64,000 nucleotides of DNA from Vespula vulgaris (taxonomy: Eukaryota > Arthropoda > Insecta > Hymenoptera > Vespidae): NCBI RefSeq assembly GCF_905475345.1, contig NC_066607.1, positions 434,001-498,000 of the forward strand, given 5' to 3'. Shown piece by piece: positions 12,201 through 24,100 of the stretch; the first letter of the stretch is position 1; each line of letters starts with the position of its first letter. The position numbers and the translations under genes were made by a program. The notes under the pieces were generated by a model. That model had not been told where the DNA came from. It was given only the letters and a program-made list of their open reading frames with translations, and did not search any database.

Positions 12201-15200
12201 CGTCGCGTCGCGTGAAGAGATGAAAAGCATACGTGACGATAGTTGAACGTTAATTAAAGAAGAAGAAAAAAATGCAAAAGATATGAAAAGCTGATGAATA
12301 AACGCATTAAACAAACTGATGATTTACTTTCCTTTGTATTTGTTCTTTTGTAGATATTTATCCATTTGGAAAAAAAAAAAAAGATAAAAAGAATACGAAG
12401 AAAGAAAAAAGAAGAATATTTGTTTCGTTGATTTTTTACAAATTTTTAAATGGAGAGTAAAGTTTTGTTTCTATAGCTCGCAAAACTGCGAAATAGAACG
12501 ATATCACGAAGGAACGTGCTTAATTAGTCATACGGAGTGGAAATTAAAGTGGAAAAGAAAAAAAAGAAAAGAGAAAAAAGAGTAGCATGGTCGCGGTCTT
12601 GGCGTGAAAAATATTAACATATCCTAGAACGATTGGTCACGGGGTTAGGGAACTTCATGTTAGAGACGAGGACTTGGTTGCATCCAAGTAAGTACTATGG
12701 TGTACCAACACTTTGGTATTGGCCGCTCCAAGTGACCACGAAGTGTTACAACGAGACACCCTACTTGGCGTTTCCTCCTCCCTTTCCATTCTCCCCTCTT
12801 TCTTTTTAGGTCTCGCGATGCAAACGCCAGAAGGCGATTGCAATCGACAACATTGAATTGCAGATCGACGAGAATGCAAATTTGGATGACGGCGGTGCTC
12901 GTGAGATTTGCGATCGTCGTGCAAATCGCAATTTAAATATATAGATAACTTTCAATGATACTAGAGTAAGTTTCGGCGTAACTTTTAGAAAAATATCCCA
13001 ATAATCGTAATTCGCAGGTGGCGAATTCGACAGAGGGATTCAAAAGGATAACTTACGAGTCCCATCGCCATCGGTATCGATTCTCCAACAATATCCTGGA
13101 TTGACCAACTTCCGGGAAGCAGTAGCAGGATATTTCCAACGAAGAGGTTTGCTACTTAGAGCCTCGTGGTCGGATTCTACTCGGTCGGTTTCGATATTCA
13201 CCGGACTTTGCCTCGAACCCGCCGCCATTGGGAATTTCTCCACCCACGTGCTGGGGCCTGTGAAAAAAAAAAATAAAAATAAAAGAAAATTTTACTACGT
13301 GTTATTAAAGCGTTTTTAATCGTATCAATTAGCGTAATTTACGAAGAATCAAAAATTATATATCTAATCTAATCTCTCTAATCTTATCAGCAACCGCGTT
13401 GCAAGACGTTGTTTTTCTTATCGTGAAGAGAAAGGAGAAAAGGAAAAATGGATATCTGCGTCTTGAAATATCGATGCAATTGTTGAGCATAGATAGGCGG
13501 GATATTACGATTAACGAATTTGTCGGAGTAAAAAGCCCATCGACCTTGGAATCGAATCTGTCCAACGCGACGTGTCAAATTACAAATAGATTTTGGCAGT
13601 ATAGAAAACGGTTGGAAAGTCTCATTGTCAGTCGAGATATTGATGGTCGAGGCAGCGACCTCGATTGATATCACGAAAAGCATCACACCAATTCCCACAA
13701 TTAGATTGTCCCTAACAGCGGGACAATAAGATAACGACTTTTTACCACTTCCTATCTCGATCGTGGTAGCAATTATGAAATGGCCATTTCCTTTCTTTTC
13801 TTTTCTGTCTCGATCCAACGCGTTATCTTTCCTCCTTTCTAAAATCTACTCCCAAAAGTCTTTATCTCGTTTGACTGCAAAAGACGTTCGTAAAGAAGGA
13901 AAGTTATGTTCCTAATGTATTCGGGAGAGCTGGTCGATAAATTCGAGACGAAGAATCGTGCGGTCAATGTGCCCGGCACTCGTGATTCGCGTAGAATAAA
14001 GTCACATGCTACGTGTTCAAACTCGACGAAATTGTTATCGGTTACGTGTGTCACGTGCAGCTGATTCCCATTAATTTCTTCTTATCAACGCTCGTGATTC
14101 ATGCCGTTCTCGAGGTCTACGTCTGTTCACTCTCTCAAAGAGTAAACTTTTCAACTCTTTAACGGACATTCTCGAAAAGTTTGCTTAGGAAAGAAAAGGA
14201 AAATGGAATTTTTGCAAGACGATTCGATTTCAAAGCCTCCCGCTCTGCAAGGTCGCTGGTAAATCTTTGTGTTCAAGGTCATCATGCTCGGCTCTGACAC
14301 AGTAATCGATGATGAAATCATAGTCACGTGCGGACAGTCGCGCGTCATTAATTCGCTAATCGGTGAGCCTACTACATACATTACATCGCGTTCCTCGCCA
14401 TGTTCACAGTTCGCCACATTACAGTTCGCGTGAAATTTGATCGGATCCGTTCTAAGCTCGCGAGTAAGGATTTATAGAATCGTTGTTGACTCTTATTATC
14501 GTCATATTTTCATGCCGATTAGCGTCGGAAATATAATGTAATATTATGCAAAGTTTTTCGATGCAAGTACAAGGACGTTAAGTCCGTATCGCGTTTAAAA
14601 TAGAAAAGGTTATCGGAAAGATTGTTATGCATTTTTGACGTTTATCAATTATTATTGCGGATCATTTTCAACTACGCATAATAGTTAAAGTTTTCTATTT
14701 ATAAATGTTATATCCGTAAAAATGTATACGTACGTGAAGCGTATGCGTACTCGAGTATCCAACTATTTTACCTTGCGTTCGCCGTACGTTAGATTTTGTT
14801 ACTTTAACGTAAATGTCGCCAATCTTATACGAGCTTACAAGGATTCGAAGCCGAAGCATGTTGTAACGGTAATCCCGAAGGGAGAGTAAAAAGAAGACGG
14901 AAGCCTCGTACGGACGAAGGCTCCCATTTCGTTGGGTCGTGATAATCGAAAACGGTGAGGAACGATGAGAAACCGGTTCGTTCTTCGGTGGTTGTTCTAG
15001 TCCTTAGCTTTCTCGAGAACGGAGAGTAAACTCTAGAGGAAGAAAGATATAAAGCAACCGTACGCTCTCTCCTGATAAATACATATAAGCGCATTGGCAT
15101 TGAAGATCATGACAGCGACCTTGACGAGTGCAGTTTCGTTGAACGACGTTCCGCGAGCGAATTATCGTCACTAAATCTTACTATTCGTATCATATTCATG

Positions 15201-16105
15201 TCATATCAGAAAGATAATATTGTTAGAGAAAACGGTATTTCATTATGTAGGTAGTATCAATTTTCTCGTATACTATCCGACGCGTACTATCGTAATCGAG
15301 ATGATGTTCGAGTCACAAGATTTTTCGATCGCATCTCTCGTTATCGTTTCACTAAAATCAAGATCTTAAATATTTATAGTGGCTTATACGTGAAACAGAC
15401 AGAATGGAGAAAGATTTGTAAATATGTAATATAACGAGCATTAAGTATACGCGATCGTAGCTTTACTAAAACGATAACAAATCGTAATGAAATAATAGAT
15501 TGTGACATGAGATACGTACGAGTTGGTACTTTTGCCCTGATAAAACGTAAATCTAAGGACGATCTCGTGATCGCGATCAAGGTAAGTACGTTCAACCTTG
15601 CCGGCAATGAATCGGCTGGTTACGAGGAAATCAAATGCGACTAGGTTGTGAACGATCGCGATCGATGTGATTTCACCTTTCGGAAAATAATTTCTTTCCT
15701 TTTCCTTTCTTTGTCGCGACAACCCTATATCCCACACGATCGGGGAACGTTCCACGCGATAAGAATACATTTTTTAATTAATATATTTGTCTGAAAGTTT
15801 ATAATTTCGAAATTATTTACGATCCCGTATTGCGTCTCAACGAGATATTCAAGATTAAATTATTAAATAATGCTTATTGTGGTACGTGATTAAACGATAA
15901 TTGAAACGATTCAAAATACGCGTATGGAAAGCGTCCGATTGCGAAAGCAAAAGGCGCGCTCTTTAAAACGCGTGAGCGATCCCGCGACAAATAAATCTGA
16001 ATAAGAGCCATTCCTTTTATGTAAAGACAGGGAAAGCGCGGGCGTGGAACTCATCTACCAGGTCTCGTCCGCGTCGTTTCTCGATCATTTCTATTCTACG
16101 CACCT

Positions 16106-16154
<49 letters not shown>

Positions 16155-19100
16155 GTTTCTCTCCTACTCACGCGTTAAACTTTAATGTTACCCATAGGTA
16201 CGTATATTACATACGTCGAGTCATGGACGATCGCGATTAACACGAGCCGAACTTCATTATTCCAAGGACGTGCTAGAGGATCACTTTTAACGAGCTAATC
16301 AAAGTTAACCATCTACTCGTTTCGCTTTATACCGTCCTTTTTGTTTTACGCCGTGCCTTTGTCTTTCCATGCTCATTAAAAAGCGTGAAGCTTTAGCTTC
16401 TTCGAAGAATAGATAAGCAACGAGGAGTTAATCGTCGAGAGAAAGAGAAGAAATATTGCTAATACTTTTCAGTGCTTTATCAGATATAATGAATTATTTA
16501 GTGAAATTCAAAGAAATCAAAGTAATACAAAGTAAGAACGAAGTAATTAATTAAAAGTCCGTAATTAAAGCCAGTAAGTCCTTGAAATCTAATAGAATAA
16601 CTGTTTTTTACGTTCGACTTTGTAATATATGATAAACGCATAAGCATCAGATATTCGTTCTTTTATCCTTCTTATCGTTATCTTCTTGGTAGAATTACAA
16701 GTGACTAAAAACGGGAGAACGTTTCGCGGAGATGAGAAAGAGAACGGATCTTATTTTGTTACAACGCGAACGTATCCTTTTTCCATGTTTCGCTAAGCGA
16801 CGCGAAACAATAACGTTAGTTGACTCTCAGCGCATCGACGCAAATATCCGATTTTAGCCGAGATTTCAATTCGAGATCGTAACTTTTCATTGTTCCATCC
16901 AGAATGATTCCAACGCATATGTAAGAAAGACCGTTTAACGCAAGTCGATCGTCGGATCGAAAATCGTTGAATGAAAATAAAACATTAAGCGATATAATAC
17001 GGCAAGTATGGATACGCTGATAAAAATATTTTAATTGAACAACCTTCCACGATGCGCCGTTTTTCATCGACTTGAAAATAAGCCGAGCTTGTCCTGTTAT
17101 AAATGGGTTAACTCGTTAAGCGAATACGCTCGGGGCTCGCTCTTGAAATTAATTTCAATTATTAAGCCGATAGCAAAGTTGTTTTTCGTATGTAAGTAAG
17201 TACGTACTCGAATCGACCGACTCGGTTACTTAACGAAACGACTCGTTCCTATCTTCCATTATTAATACTCGAGTGATTACTTGAATAGAATTAGAATTCC
17301 CGCCTAATTTATGTCTAATTCGTTTCTTAATTGGCTCTTTTGTTTGTTTTACGATCCTTATTACGGAAACTATGAAAATTTACAAATGCTCGTCCCACAA
17401 CGTATACTCTTATAGTAAAAATACGTAGGTAGAGAGTACAACAGGTAGAAGAGGAAAGCGTAAAAGTGCGAGGAGGAAAGTTTATTTCGTTGAATCTACT
17501 CGCAGTTTTCCTCACTTCGAAAGATTTCTTTGAACGTTTCGAAAGACCTCTTACGAACCCATTTGAAAAAGTAATTACGTGTGTCAATTCGATAAACGTC
17601 TCGGCGTGCACCGGACGATGATCCAACCGATAGGAGGATAAACGTTCAACGAAAAGGGTCAACAGGTTGTTGGCTATCCGACAATGGCACTCCAAGCACG
17701 ATCATTAGCGCGCTCCGAATAATGTCATTAACTTGGAGCGTCCAAGAATTTCACGTGTCTCGTGTAATCAACGCGGGATGACATTACGAACGATGCAAGA
17801 TCACTGTTTTCTTTTCGAGAGGAAAATTATCGGTTGGGCGAATTACACGTTACCGAGTAACGTTGCAATAATTTTGCGAATATAAAGTGAATTATTCGAG
17901 CCATGTTCGATAACGAAGACCCGGCGTCTGAAAGGCTTGGATCAGAGAGGCTAAAAAAGTGCTGTCTGGCGTCTATCTTTAGCCGAGTTATAGAAAAAAG
18001 AAGAAGAAAAAAAACAGGAGAAAGAAAGAAAAAAGAAAGGAAAGAAGGAGAAAAAAGGAACCATACACAGAATCTTCATTCCCTTCGACAATTGCCAGAT
18101 ATACACATGTACGCACATTATATTTCCTGTCTTTCAAAGAAACAAAATATTTTCTAGGTAAACTGGTTCCCAACCGGTTTTTGTCTATACTCTCATTCGA
18201 AGGTTCAAGAAGTTAACATAAACTCGATGGAAAATGTGCAAATCTGAAAGGTACATCGCAACTTGGCAGTTATTATTATTACTCAAATCGATACGTCTAT
18301 AGATCCGTCCTGTTAATACTGCTACGAATCTCTCTTCGACGATTTCGAGTTTCACATAGTGCGAGGAAAGCCGACTTGGATCGTTTTTTCTTTCTTCGTT
18401 CCCATTTGATCGAGAAGAGTATAATATTAGAATAGTAATTAATAAGTCGTTAAATTTCTCTCTTCTCTCTATCTTTTCCTTTCAAAGACAAAACTTCCTT
18501 CCGTCCATTGAATGGTTAATTTGTATTCAACTCGACGAACGCCATAAGCCACGCCGTGCAAATAAAACGAAGATCGTTAGGTTGCGACATAAAGAAAGAA
18601 AGAAAGAGAGAAAGAAAGAAAAAGAATAAGAAAAATATATGTAATTAAAGGAAATCCTTTTCCTTTAATTACATGCAGCCAACGGCACGAAGAACCTTCT
18701 TTAACGAGTCGCAAGTACCCTCGCGATGGAAAGTAAGATTTAGAAAAAGCATACCTTAATCACTGGTAGTTAGAGCTTGGTTTGCACGTGACATCGCGTT
18801 GCCGATGAGATTATCGCATACCATTGGCTAGAAGAAGCGACTTTCTAAAGTTTCGTCGCACATAGATGCACGCGGCCGTACAAGTCACTACTAGTGACCC
18901 TAGTATTCGTAGACTGGTGCGCATAGTATACACGCAGTGTCAGGTATCTACGTTTTGGTTTAACAGAACGACGAGAGGTTTCGAATGAAATCAGTTTAAT
19001 CGAAGATCTCTAGTTTTGTTAACGCGACGGAATGAAGCTAATCGTACGGGCTATACCAACTAAGACGCACGTACTTGCATAGGATCCATATAGACATAGA

Positions 19101-20489
19101 ATCATAGGGAGTTCGCCGTACTTTCAATCGCGGTCGTTTCAAAGATAGCTTTGGCCTGACAAATTGGCCCGAGATTGAGGGTGTTCAAGAGAGGAGTAAA
19201 AGGAAAGAGAGAAGGAGAAAGAGAAGAGAGTGATTTTGGGGCCATGGAGAAAGGGGGGCAAACAAGAGCGAACGACTATGATCTATAGATGACGAGGAGA
19301 AGCGAAACTGGGTCTGCGACCTGCTGTCCTCGCGTTTGCGACCGCATGCGATAACCGCGCGTATACCAAGGATCGAGCGCGTGCCTACACACTTTAACAG
19401 GGACAGGTGCATCGGCCTGAAAGCACGAAGGGAAAACTATTGATTTTCATTTTACCTTACCTACCTACCGAGCACACCACTGCCGAGAAGGAGATTACCC
19501 CCTTTCCTCACGTAGGGAGAGCCTACGTGAGAGACCTCCTTCCGCGAAAGCTGCGAAAGTTTTCTTCGTTTGGCACGGCCAGTACGGCCTGCATTTCGTA
19601 CGGGAGACGATGCCCTTAGGTATCGGCCATTGTTGAACCGTTTAAATCTAACGTCCTGAATGTCGTAAAATGTCAATTTTACGACTCGAGGAGAAATTTG
19701 AGAGAAGAACCCCATTTTCGTCACTCTCTTCCTGGTCCATGCAATTTGTCGACACAGGTACTGGCCCCATTCGACGTTATTGCCATTGGCTTTATCGCGA
19801 ACTAAAGATCTTCTGTTCGCGGCGCAAGCTCCAAGATCGTAATGCGCGTAGAATGATGCTGCGCGCTCGATCCGGAAACGCGATACCATCGTAAAGGAGA
19901 GAAAACTTTCGAGTAAACGGGGAAAAATTGCAAAACGGAGGAGAAAGAAAAACGAGCGTGTGTGCGAGGAAAGGCACAAATGCTCGTGTCGTCTCAACGG
20001 ATCATGCGTGTAATCGATAACTCAATTATATACGAGTTCACATTCGTGCGAGTCGCAAAACGACGAGTAAGCAACGACCACGAGACGTGCGCATACATAT
20101 GTAGATATCCAACATACACGTACGTAGATATCCAAGTTTGTATCTATACGTACGATGGAATGTATTACGCGTCTTTGCGCTGCTACAGCAGCAACAGATG
20201 CTCCGCGCCATACGAGAAATAGAGTGGGTAGGCTCTCTAACAAATAAGAAACAATAAATTGCCGGAGAATTTTGCGAAAGTTCCACCCATTTTCACCCGT
20301 CCGCTTTTTAAGCGGAGAACCGTTCGAGGAAAGGAAATGTTTCAAAATGAAGTAAACAAATAAATAGGAAATAGAAAATACGCCGTAAATATAACCCATG
20401 GAAAACTAGGAAGTCTTATCGTAAAAAGATTAAACAAAATAAAACTCACCGTTTCGGATCGAATAGTCCCACTCGTTCTTGGAACCCAT
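5029..20489 (-). CDS. CAH1: Cytosolic alpha-carbonic anhydrase (CAH1-like), 7 coding exons, 273 aa
   Basis: Reversible hydration of CO2 to bicarbonate and a proton by a Zn2+ enzyme. Coding exons on the minus strand, in order: 20489-20450, 13257-13057, 11338-11217, 9397-9302, 7301-7187, 5427-5249, 5097-5029. They sum to 822 nt with consistent phases and GT/AG borders. Seen: Zn ligands H98 and H100 in YHCHWG and H123 in ELHLVHWN; the gatekeeper Glu in HTVDG (E110 region); SLTTPP at 202-207 (Thr199 equivalent); the N-terminal QSPVNI motif. The usual proton-shuttle His64 position is Tyr (Y69, PGYCW). There is no signal peptide, transmembrane segment or GPI tail, so the protein should be cytosolic. 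Length is normal for the family. The HCHWGCSDS and PGYCWR motifs match my recollection of insect CAH1. The start was chosen because MGSKNEWDYS fits the family N-terminus and the leader upstream has no other ATG. Confidence 0.96.
5249..5427 (-). CDS. CAH1: CAH1 coding exon 6
   Basis: Residues 192-251. Contains GYWTYLGSLTTPPFNESVTW, the most conserved active-site stretch of alpha-CAs, with the Thr199/Thr200 pair at 204-205. Acceptor CTTCAG, donor GCT|GTAAGA. Confidence 0.97.
5428..7186 (-). other. CAH1: CAH1 intron 5
   Basis: Noncoding, 1759 bases, AT-rich. Contains a CT/CA microsatellite (6589-6622) and a CpG-rich patch (6780-6860) with GCATGCGC. Confidence 0.85.
7187..7301 (-). CDS. CAH1: CAH1 coding exon 5
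   Basis: Residues 154-191 plus the first base of 192. Starts VGKTHEEMDKI and ends DPSKLLP, the segment just before the conserved Y-W-T-Y-x-G-S-L-T-T-P-P core. Acceptor TTTATAG, donor G|GTGAGT. Confidence 0.95.
7302..9301 (-). other. CAH1: CAH1 intron 4
   Basis: Noncoding, 2000 bases. Holds three 11-base tandem units (7818-7850) and GA microsatellites at 8845-8876 and 9261-9290, the last ending close to the donor side of exon 4. Confidence 0.85.
7818..7850. repeat. Three tandem 11-base units
   Basis: TTGCGATCGTA, TTGCGATCCTA and TTGCGATCTAA directly follow one another; the first eight bases are identical in each. Confidence 0.9.
9302..9397 (-). CDS. CAH1: CAH1 coding exon 4 (third Zn ligand)
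   Basis: Residues 122-153, phase 0 at both ends. Starts with LHLVHWN, giving the third ligand H123, and ends in AVLGVFLK, a conserved beta strand. Acceptor is a long T tract plus CAG; donor AAG|GTCAGT. Confidence 0.96.
9398..11216 (-). other. CAH1: CAH1 intron 3
   Basis: Noncoding, 1819 bases, AT-rich. I see only short random-looking open frames. Confidence 0.85.
11217..11338 (-). CDS. CAH1: CAH1 coding exon 3 (two Zn ligands)
   Basis: Residues 81-121. Acceptor TTTTAATTGCAG, donor GAG|GTATCT. Encodes the LSGGPL motif, H98 and H100 of the zinc site and the SEHTVDG motif. The reading frame stays open well upstream of the acceptor (see findings), but the conserved protein begins at the acceptor. 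Confidence 0.97.
11339..13056 (-). other. CAH1: CAH1 intron 2
   Basis: Noncoding as far as I can tell, 1718 bases, but 11455-11530 is unusually GC-rich and the frame of exon 3 stays open through it (see findings). Confidence 0.75.
13057..13257 (-). CDS. CAH1: CAH1 coding exon 2
   Basis: Residues 14-81 (partial). Acceptor TTTTCACAG, donor C|GTAAGT. Carries RQSPVNI (29-35) and the active-site segment with Tyr69 in place of the His64 proton shuttle. Phase 1 at both ends, consistent with its neighbours. Confidence 0.96.
16109..16146. repeat. (CT)n microsatellite
   Basis: About 38 bases of perfect CT in CAH1 intron 1, followed by imperfect units. Confidence 0.95.
18639..18674. repeat. Perfect inverted repeat, 16-base arms
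   Basis: ATGTAATTAAAGGAAA and its exact reverse complement are separated by four bases, in CAH1 intron 1. Confidence 0.9.
20450..20489 (-). CDS. CAH1: CAH1 coding exon 1
   Basis: Encodes residues 1-13 (MGSKNEWDYSIRN) plus the first base of Gly14. ATG at 20489-20487; donor G|GTGAGT begins at 20449. The W-D-Y pattern corresponds to the W-G-Y start of animal alpha-CAs. It is followed by the longest intron of the gene (7.2 kb). Confidence 0.9.
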
Positions 20490-21066
20490 CGCGGACGACA
20501 GGGACGGTATCGGATGTATCGGAAATTAAGATCCGCGTAGTTGAGATCCGAGTACAACTTGCTCCCGCTCGTTTTGTCGATTTACACTGTTCTTTTGCTA
20601 GATCGAACGCGCCACCTTCGCCTGCTCTCGCAATTTCCCAAGAAAATATCGCGTCTGTGTTGCGAATTTGAAAAGTGTTTAAGGACGAACGAGACTGATT
20701 CTACGAGAGGGCTCTACGACTAGAAAAGATTTGCGAACGCGAAAACAATGAAAAATAATCAAAAGGATCGACGATTCTTTCTTGTCAACTTCGAGCCGGA
20801 GAAAAGACGGAGGAATCTTCTCGCTTCGCGATCGAATCGAAAGACCGACGTGATACTTCGAGCGCGTTCGGTTCCTCTTCGTGCGCTTTCGTCCTGCTCA
20901 CCAGAGTAACTTTTATTCTCTCTCTCTCTGTTCCGTCTCTGTCTGTCTCTGCTTCTGCCTCTGCCTCTGCCTCTGCCTCTGCCTCTGCCTCTGCCTCTTT
21001 GGGATGCCTTTCGATTCGTACCGACTCGCGACCGTGTCCACTGCTCGCACGAGAATTTCCACGAAT
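20490..21066 (-). promoter_or_regulatory. CAH1: Probable CAH1 5' leader (ATG-free)
   Basis: On the minus strand there is no ATG between the CAH1 start codon and 21137, a run of 648 bases, which suits a 5' UTR. The outer end is placed about 30 bases downstream of a TATA box. It includes a (TCTGCC)n hexamer. The true start site and any leader intron are unknown. Confidence 0.4.
20954..20998. repeat. (TCTGCC)n hexanucleotide repeat
   Basis: About seven copies of the six-base unit, inside the presumed CAH1 leader. Confidence 0.95.
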
Positions 21067-21145
21067 GTAACGCCGGCCGGCGCGTCCCTATGGTTTATAT
21101 CGCGCGCGGTCACGTGACCGACGCTAACTTCTCGGCGCATGCGCG
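21067..21145 (-). promoter_or_regulatory. CAH1: Candidate CAH1 core promoter
   Basis: CpG-rich block with TATAAA on the minus strand at 21099-21094 and three perfect palindromes: CGCCGGCCGGCG (21071-21082), CGGTCACGTGACCG (21107-21120, an E-box) and GCGCATGCGC (21135-21144, the consensus of NRF1/Erect wing). The order TATA, then E-box, then NRF1 site moving away from the gene is typical of a promoter. Assignment to CAH1 rests on position. Confidence 0.45.
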
Positions 21146-24100
21146 ACAAACCCTGTACACGTGCGACTTTACCCCCACTCTATTAGGATCAGTCCGCGCG
21201 CGGACGTACAACGTTTAAGATCGCCTTTCTTCGTCGTTCCTAAACATTTTTTACTAGTCATCGTCGAAGAAATTTTAATTTGAATATGAATTAATAGAAT
21301 ACGAGTCGTGCGTATGATATCTAAGGAGTTACTAAATATCACGTTTAAAAAAACGTGAGAATTGTATCTTCAAACGTTGATATAAAGGTGTAAAGAGCAT
21401 AGAAAATACGGCTCGACTCGACTCGTCTCATCTCGTAACACAGTGCGATAGTTTACAACAACAAATTTCACGGTCTCGGTGCAAACATAAAGAACAGATG
21501 GTCTTGGTACAGATGTTGCTTTCTGTTCGAACAAAAGAACGGCCAAAAGGGAACACTTTGAGGAAGTAATTCATTCGAGGAAGCACGCATCTTTCTTTTT
21601 ATTAAACGGCGGGTAACATTTGTCACGATAACGTTATGTCATAGAACGTGCTTCGTAAACGTCATCGTTCTGCCTCCATTATACCAATAAAGTGAATCGG
21701 TCGCGTTTACGACTGTACCAATAAAAATTAATGAATTCTAGTAATTTCTATCAGAAAGCATCCGCAAATCTCCAGTTCTTTCGGGTTTATTGAAATTTAT
21801 CGTTAAAAGAAATATGAGAATTGAAGAAAAACTTGATTACCTTCTCTCGAACGTCCTCGGTTTTATCGATGAAAATTTACTTACCTGTGTCGACTATATA
21901 ATTAAAATAATCAAGTCATCCGTCATAAATATAGTAGCAGACTTTGTGCAACCGTTGAATCTTCGTGAACAAACGATATCTCTCGTTGAAAAGAAAAATT
22001 TATCGTTAATCTTATCGTTAAACGTTTTTCTTTTCTCTGAAAAGTAATATATAGGTAACCTGCATTTTCGAAAAATGTTCCAAGTCAGCAAGATGCTAAA
22101 ACATGAAATTTATTCATTTGTGGCGACTGACGTAAACGACCGAACGTAGTCCATAGAAATTGCTAGCTTTGGTCTGCATTTCAATCCAAAATATGTACTA
22201 TGTGCAACCGTGCAAATGCGAAATTGTATTCTAGCACCGACAGGGACGGTACCGACGCCTTACATAATCAAACAAATTCAAATATGTCGTATATTAAGCT
22301 ATACCGCGTGAATAATCGAACAGCCGAATAATCAGATGATCGAACAGCGAAAAATAAGTTCGAAAAAGAAATTTTCGAAGAAAGTTAATCTCGTAAAAAC
22401 ACAACGTATTTGGATATTTAGATGAATACGACGCGAGAACTTACGTTTTAACGATACAAAAAGAGATAAGTCGCGTCTATGTAAGTATATCCTCTAAACG
22501 TAGCCCGTTCAACTCTGGAAGCAACGATCGATCTTTTTCGCGTGACTCTCGTTGTCAGTCGTTCTATGTCGTTCTATCTCGTATTACGAATATACGTCTT
22601 TTTACGATCATTTTTATCATCACGATTTCCTCGATGTTAAAAGTTTGAACGCATCCTTCCACTTGGAGATTGACTCGTACATCCACGGAAAGCTTCGACT
22701 CGAAACAAGTACAAAGGACGTATACGTCGTACCCTAAAATGGCTTTATTAACTCGTAACCTTACACGTGTTTAATATGTAGTACTTGCCACAGATATATT
22801 CCGTAAATGTATATCATTGTTTCAATATTCATCCATTCATCCTCGACGACCAACGTGCTGGACTACGTACGTAGGGGTTTGCAATAATCATGGCGAGGCA
22901 TCCATTAAAATCTATTTGCAATTTTCCCCACATGTCAAAAATTCAATTTTTACCTTCGCGTTTTACATAGTATACAAAAGTGACTCGTCTTTTAATCCTT
23001 TTTTTGTTTTCCTTCGCGAAAAATACGCCGACAATGACGTTTACTTTAGAGATAAAAATACCGTTAAACTTCCGATCAGTACTGCCGTCAACTATATATC
23101 TATTTACACAAACACGCACACGCACATACGTATATATGTATATATATATATATATATATACATATGTACACACACACACACACACACACACACAGAGACA
23201 TATTTATAATTATGCAAATCATACGGACGATACGATACTTAGTGTCAACTCTTTCTCTTCTCCCTTCCTCCTTTAAATGGTAATTTTCCATAAACTTAGG
23301 GCACTCGATCTATCGATCGATCGACTCTCTTATTTTTCAGGAAAAAAGATTCAAATCCGAAACTTACGATGAAATCTCTGTTTTGGCTACTTCGTATCGC
23401 CTCTTTTCACTTGCTTTCTCACCCATTTCCTTTATACAATTATAAAATATTTTCAAGATACACTCGCAGGCCAGGAATAAAGTCCGAGCACTTCTTGATG
23501 CGTCCCCATCTTAAGAGGACTCTTTCAACGAATTTGTCGTACCTTTAAATCGCATCGTCTCTTGTCACATAAATATCGTACACGACTATCATACATAATC
23601 TTCATTTTCACGGTAACACGATGGAGCGCTTAAAGAAGACGCGCGAGCGATGATATGAAAAGCATGATATGAAAAGAGCTTGTTTATCGCAGGTCGCCAA
23701 GAGATAAGTTCGCTAAAGCGCCTATCGAGACTGGATTCGAAGACGTTTTACTTTTTCTTCATTATCTGATTACATACGAGAAAAAAAAATATATATATAC
23801 TTACATACTGCACCTTCACTTAAATCCTAATTCATAAAAATGTGTCCGACACTTAAGCTTTGTTAAGTAATGATTTATCTGTTATAAAAATTACTGTACA
23901 ATCGTACAATAAAGAAAGAAGAAAAAAAAACGAAAAAAAGAAAAACAAGCTACTTACGATTTTTTATTTACCGAACTAATGCGTGCCCCTGTGACTACGC
24001 TTTTGGAAAAGTTTATCTGCGATAAACAAGAGACAATGAGAAGGATTCAATCATCATGTTATAGACAATAAACTCTCAAAAAGAGTTTACAGAGACGCGA

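Larger units (their letters stand above)
13258..20449 (-). other. CAH1: CAH1 intron 1 (7.2 kb)
   Basis: Contains a long CT microsatellite (16109-16146), two clean inverted repeats (18639-18674, 19507-19531) and a GC-richer block at 19.18-20.0 kb with a long open frame that lacks a good ATG. No nested gene recognised. Confidence 0.75.

Noticed and set aside
12655..12924. 89-codon open frame on the minus strand in CAH1 intron 2
   Set aside because: No recognisable domain, basic low-complexity patches, and no splice context linking it to the enzyme.
14825..15100. 91-codon open frame on the minus strand in CAH1 intron 1
   Set aside because: No family resemblance and no supporting splice sites.
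19461..19997. 178-codon open frame on the minus strand in CAH1 intron 1
   Set aside because: It begins with TTG, shows no domain and lies in a GC-richer block where stops are rarer. A GTAAGG donor follows just after its stop, so at best it might be a noncoding alternative leader.
23311..23323. TATCGATCGATCG, similar to the DREF/BEAF core
   Set aside because: A single short match in intergenic DNA, frequent by chance in CpG-rich insect sequence.
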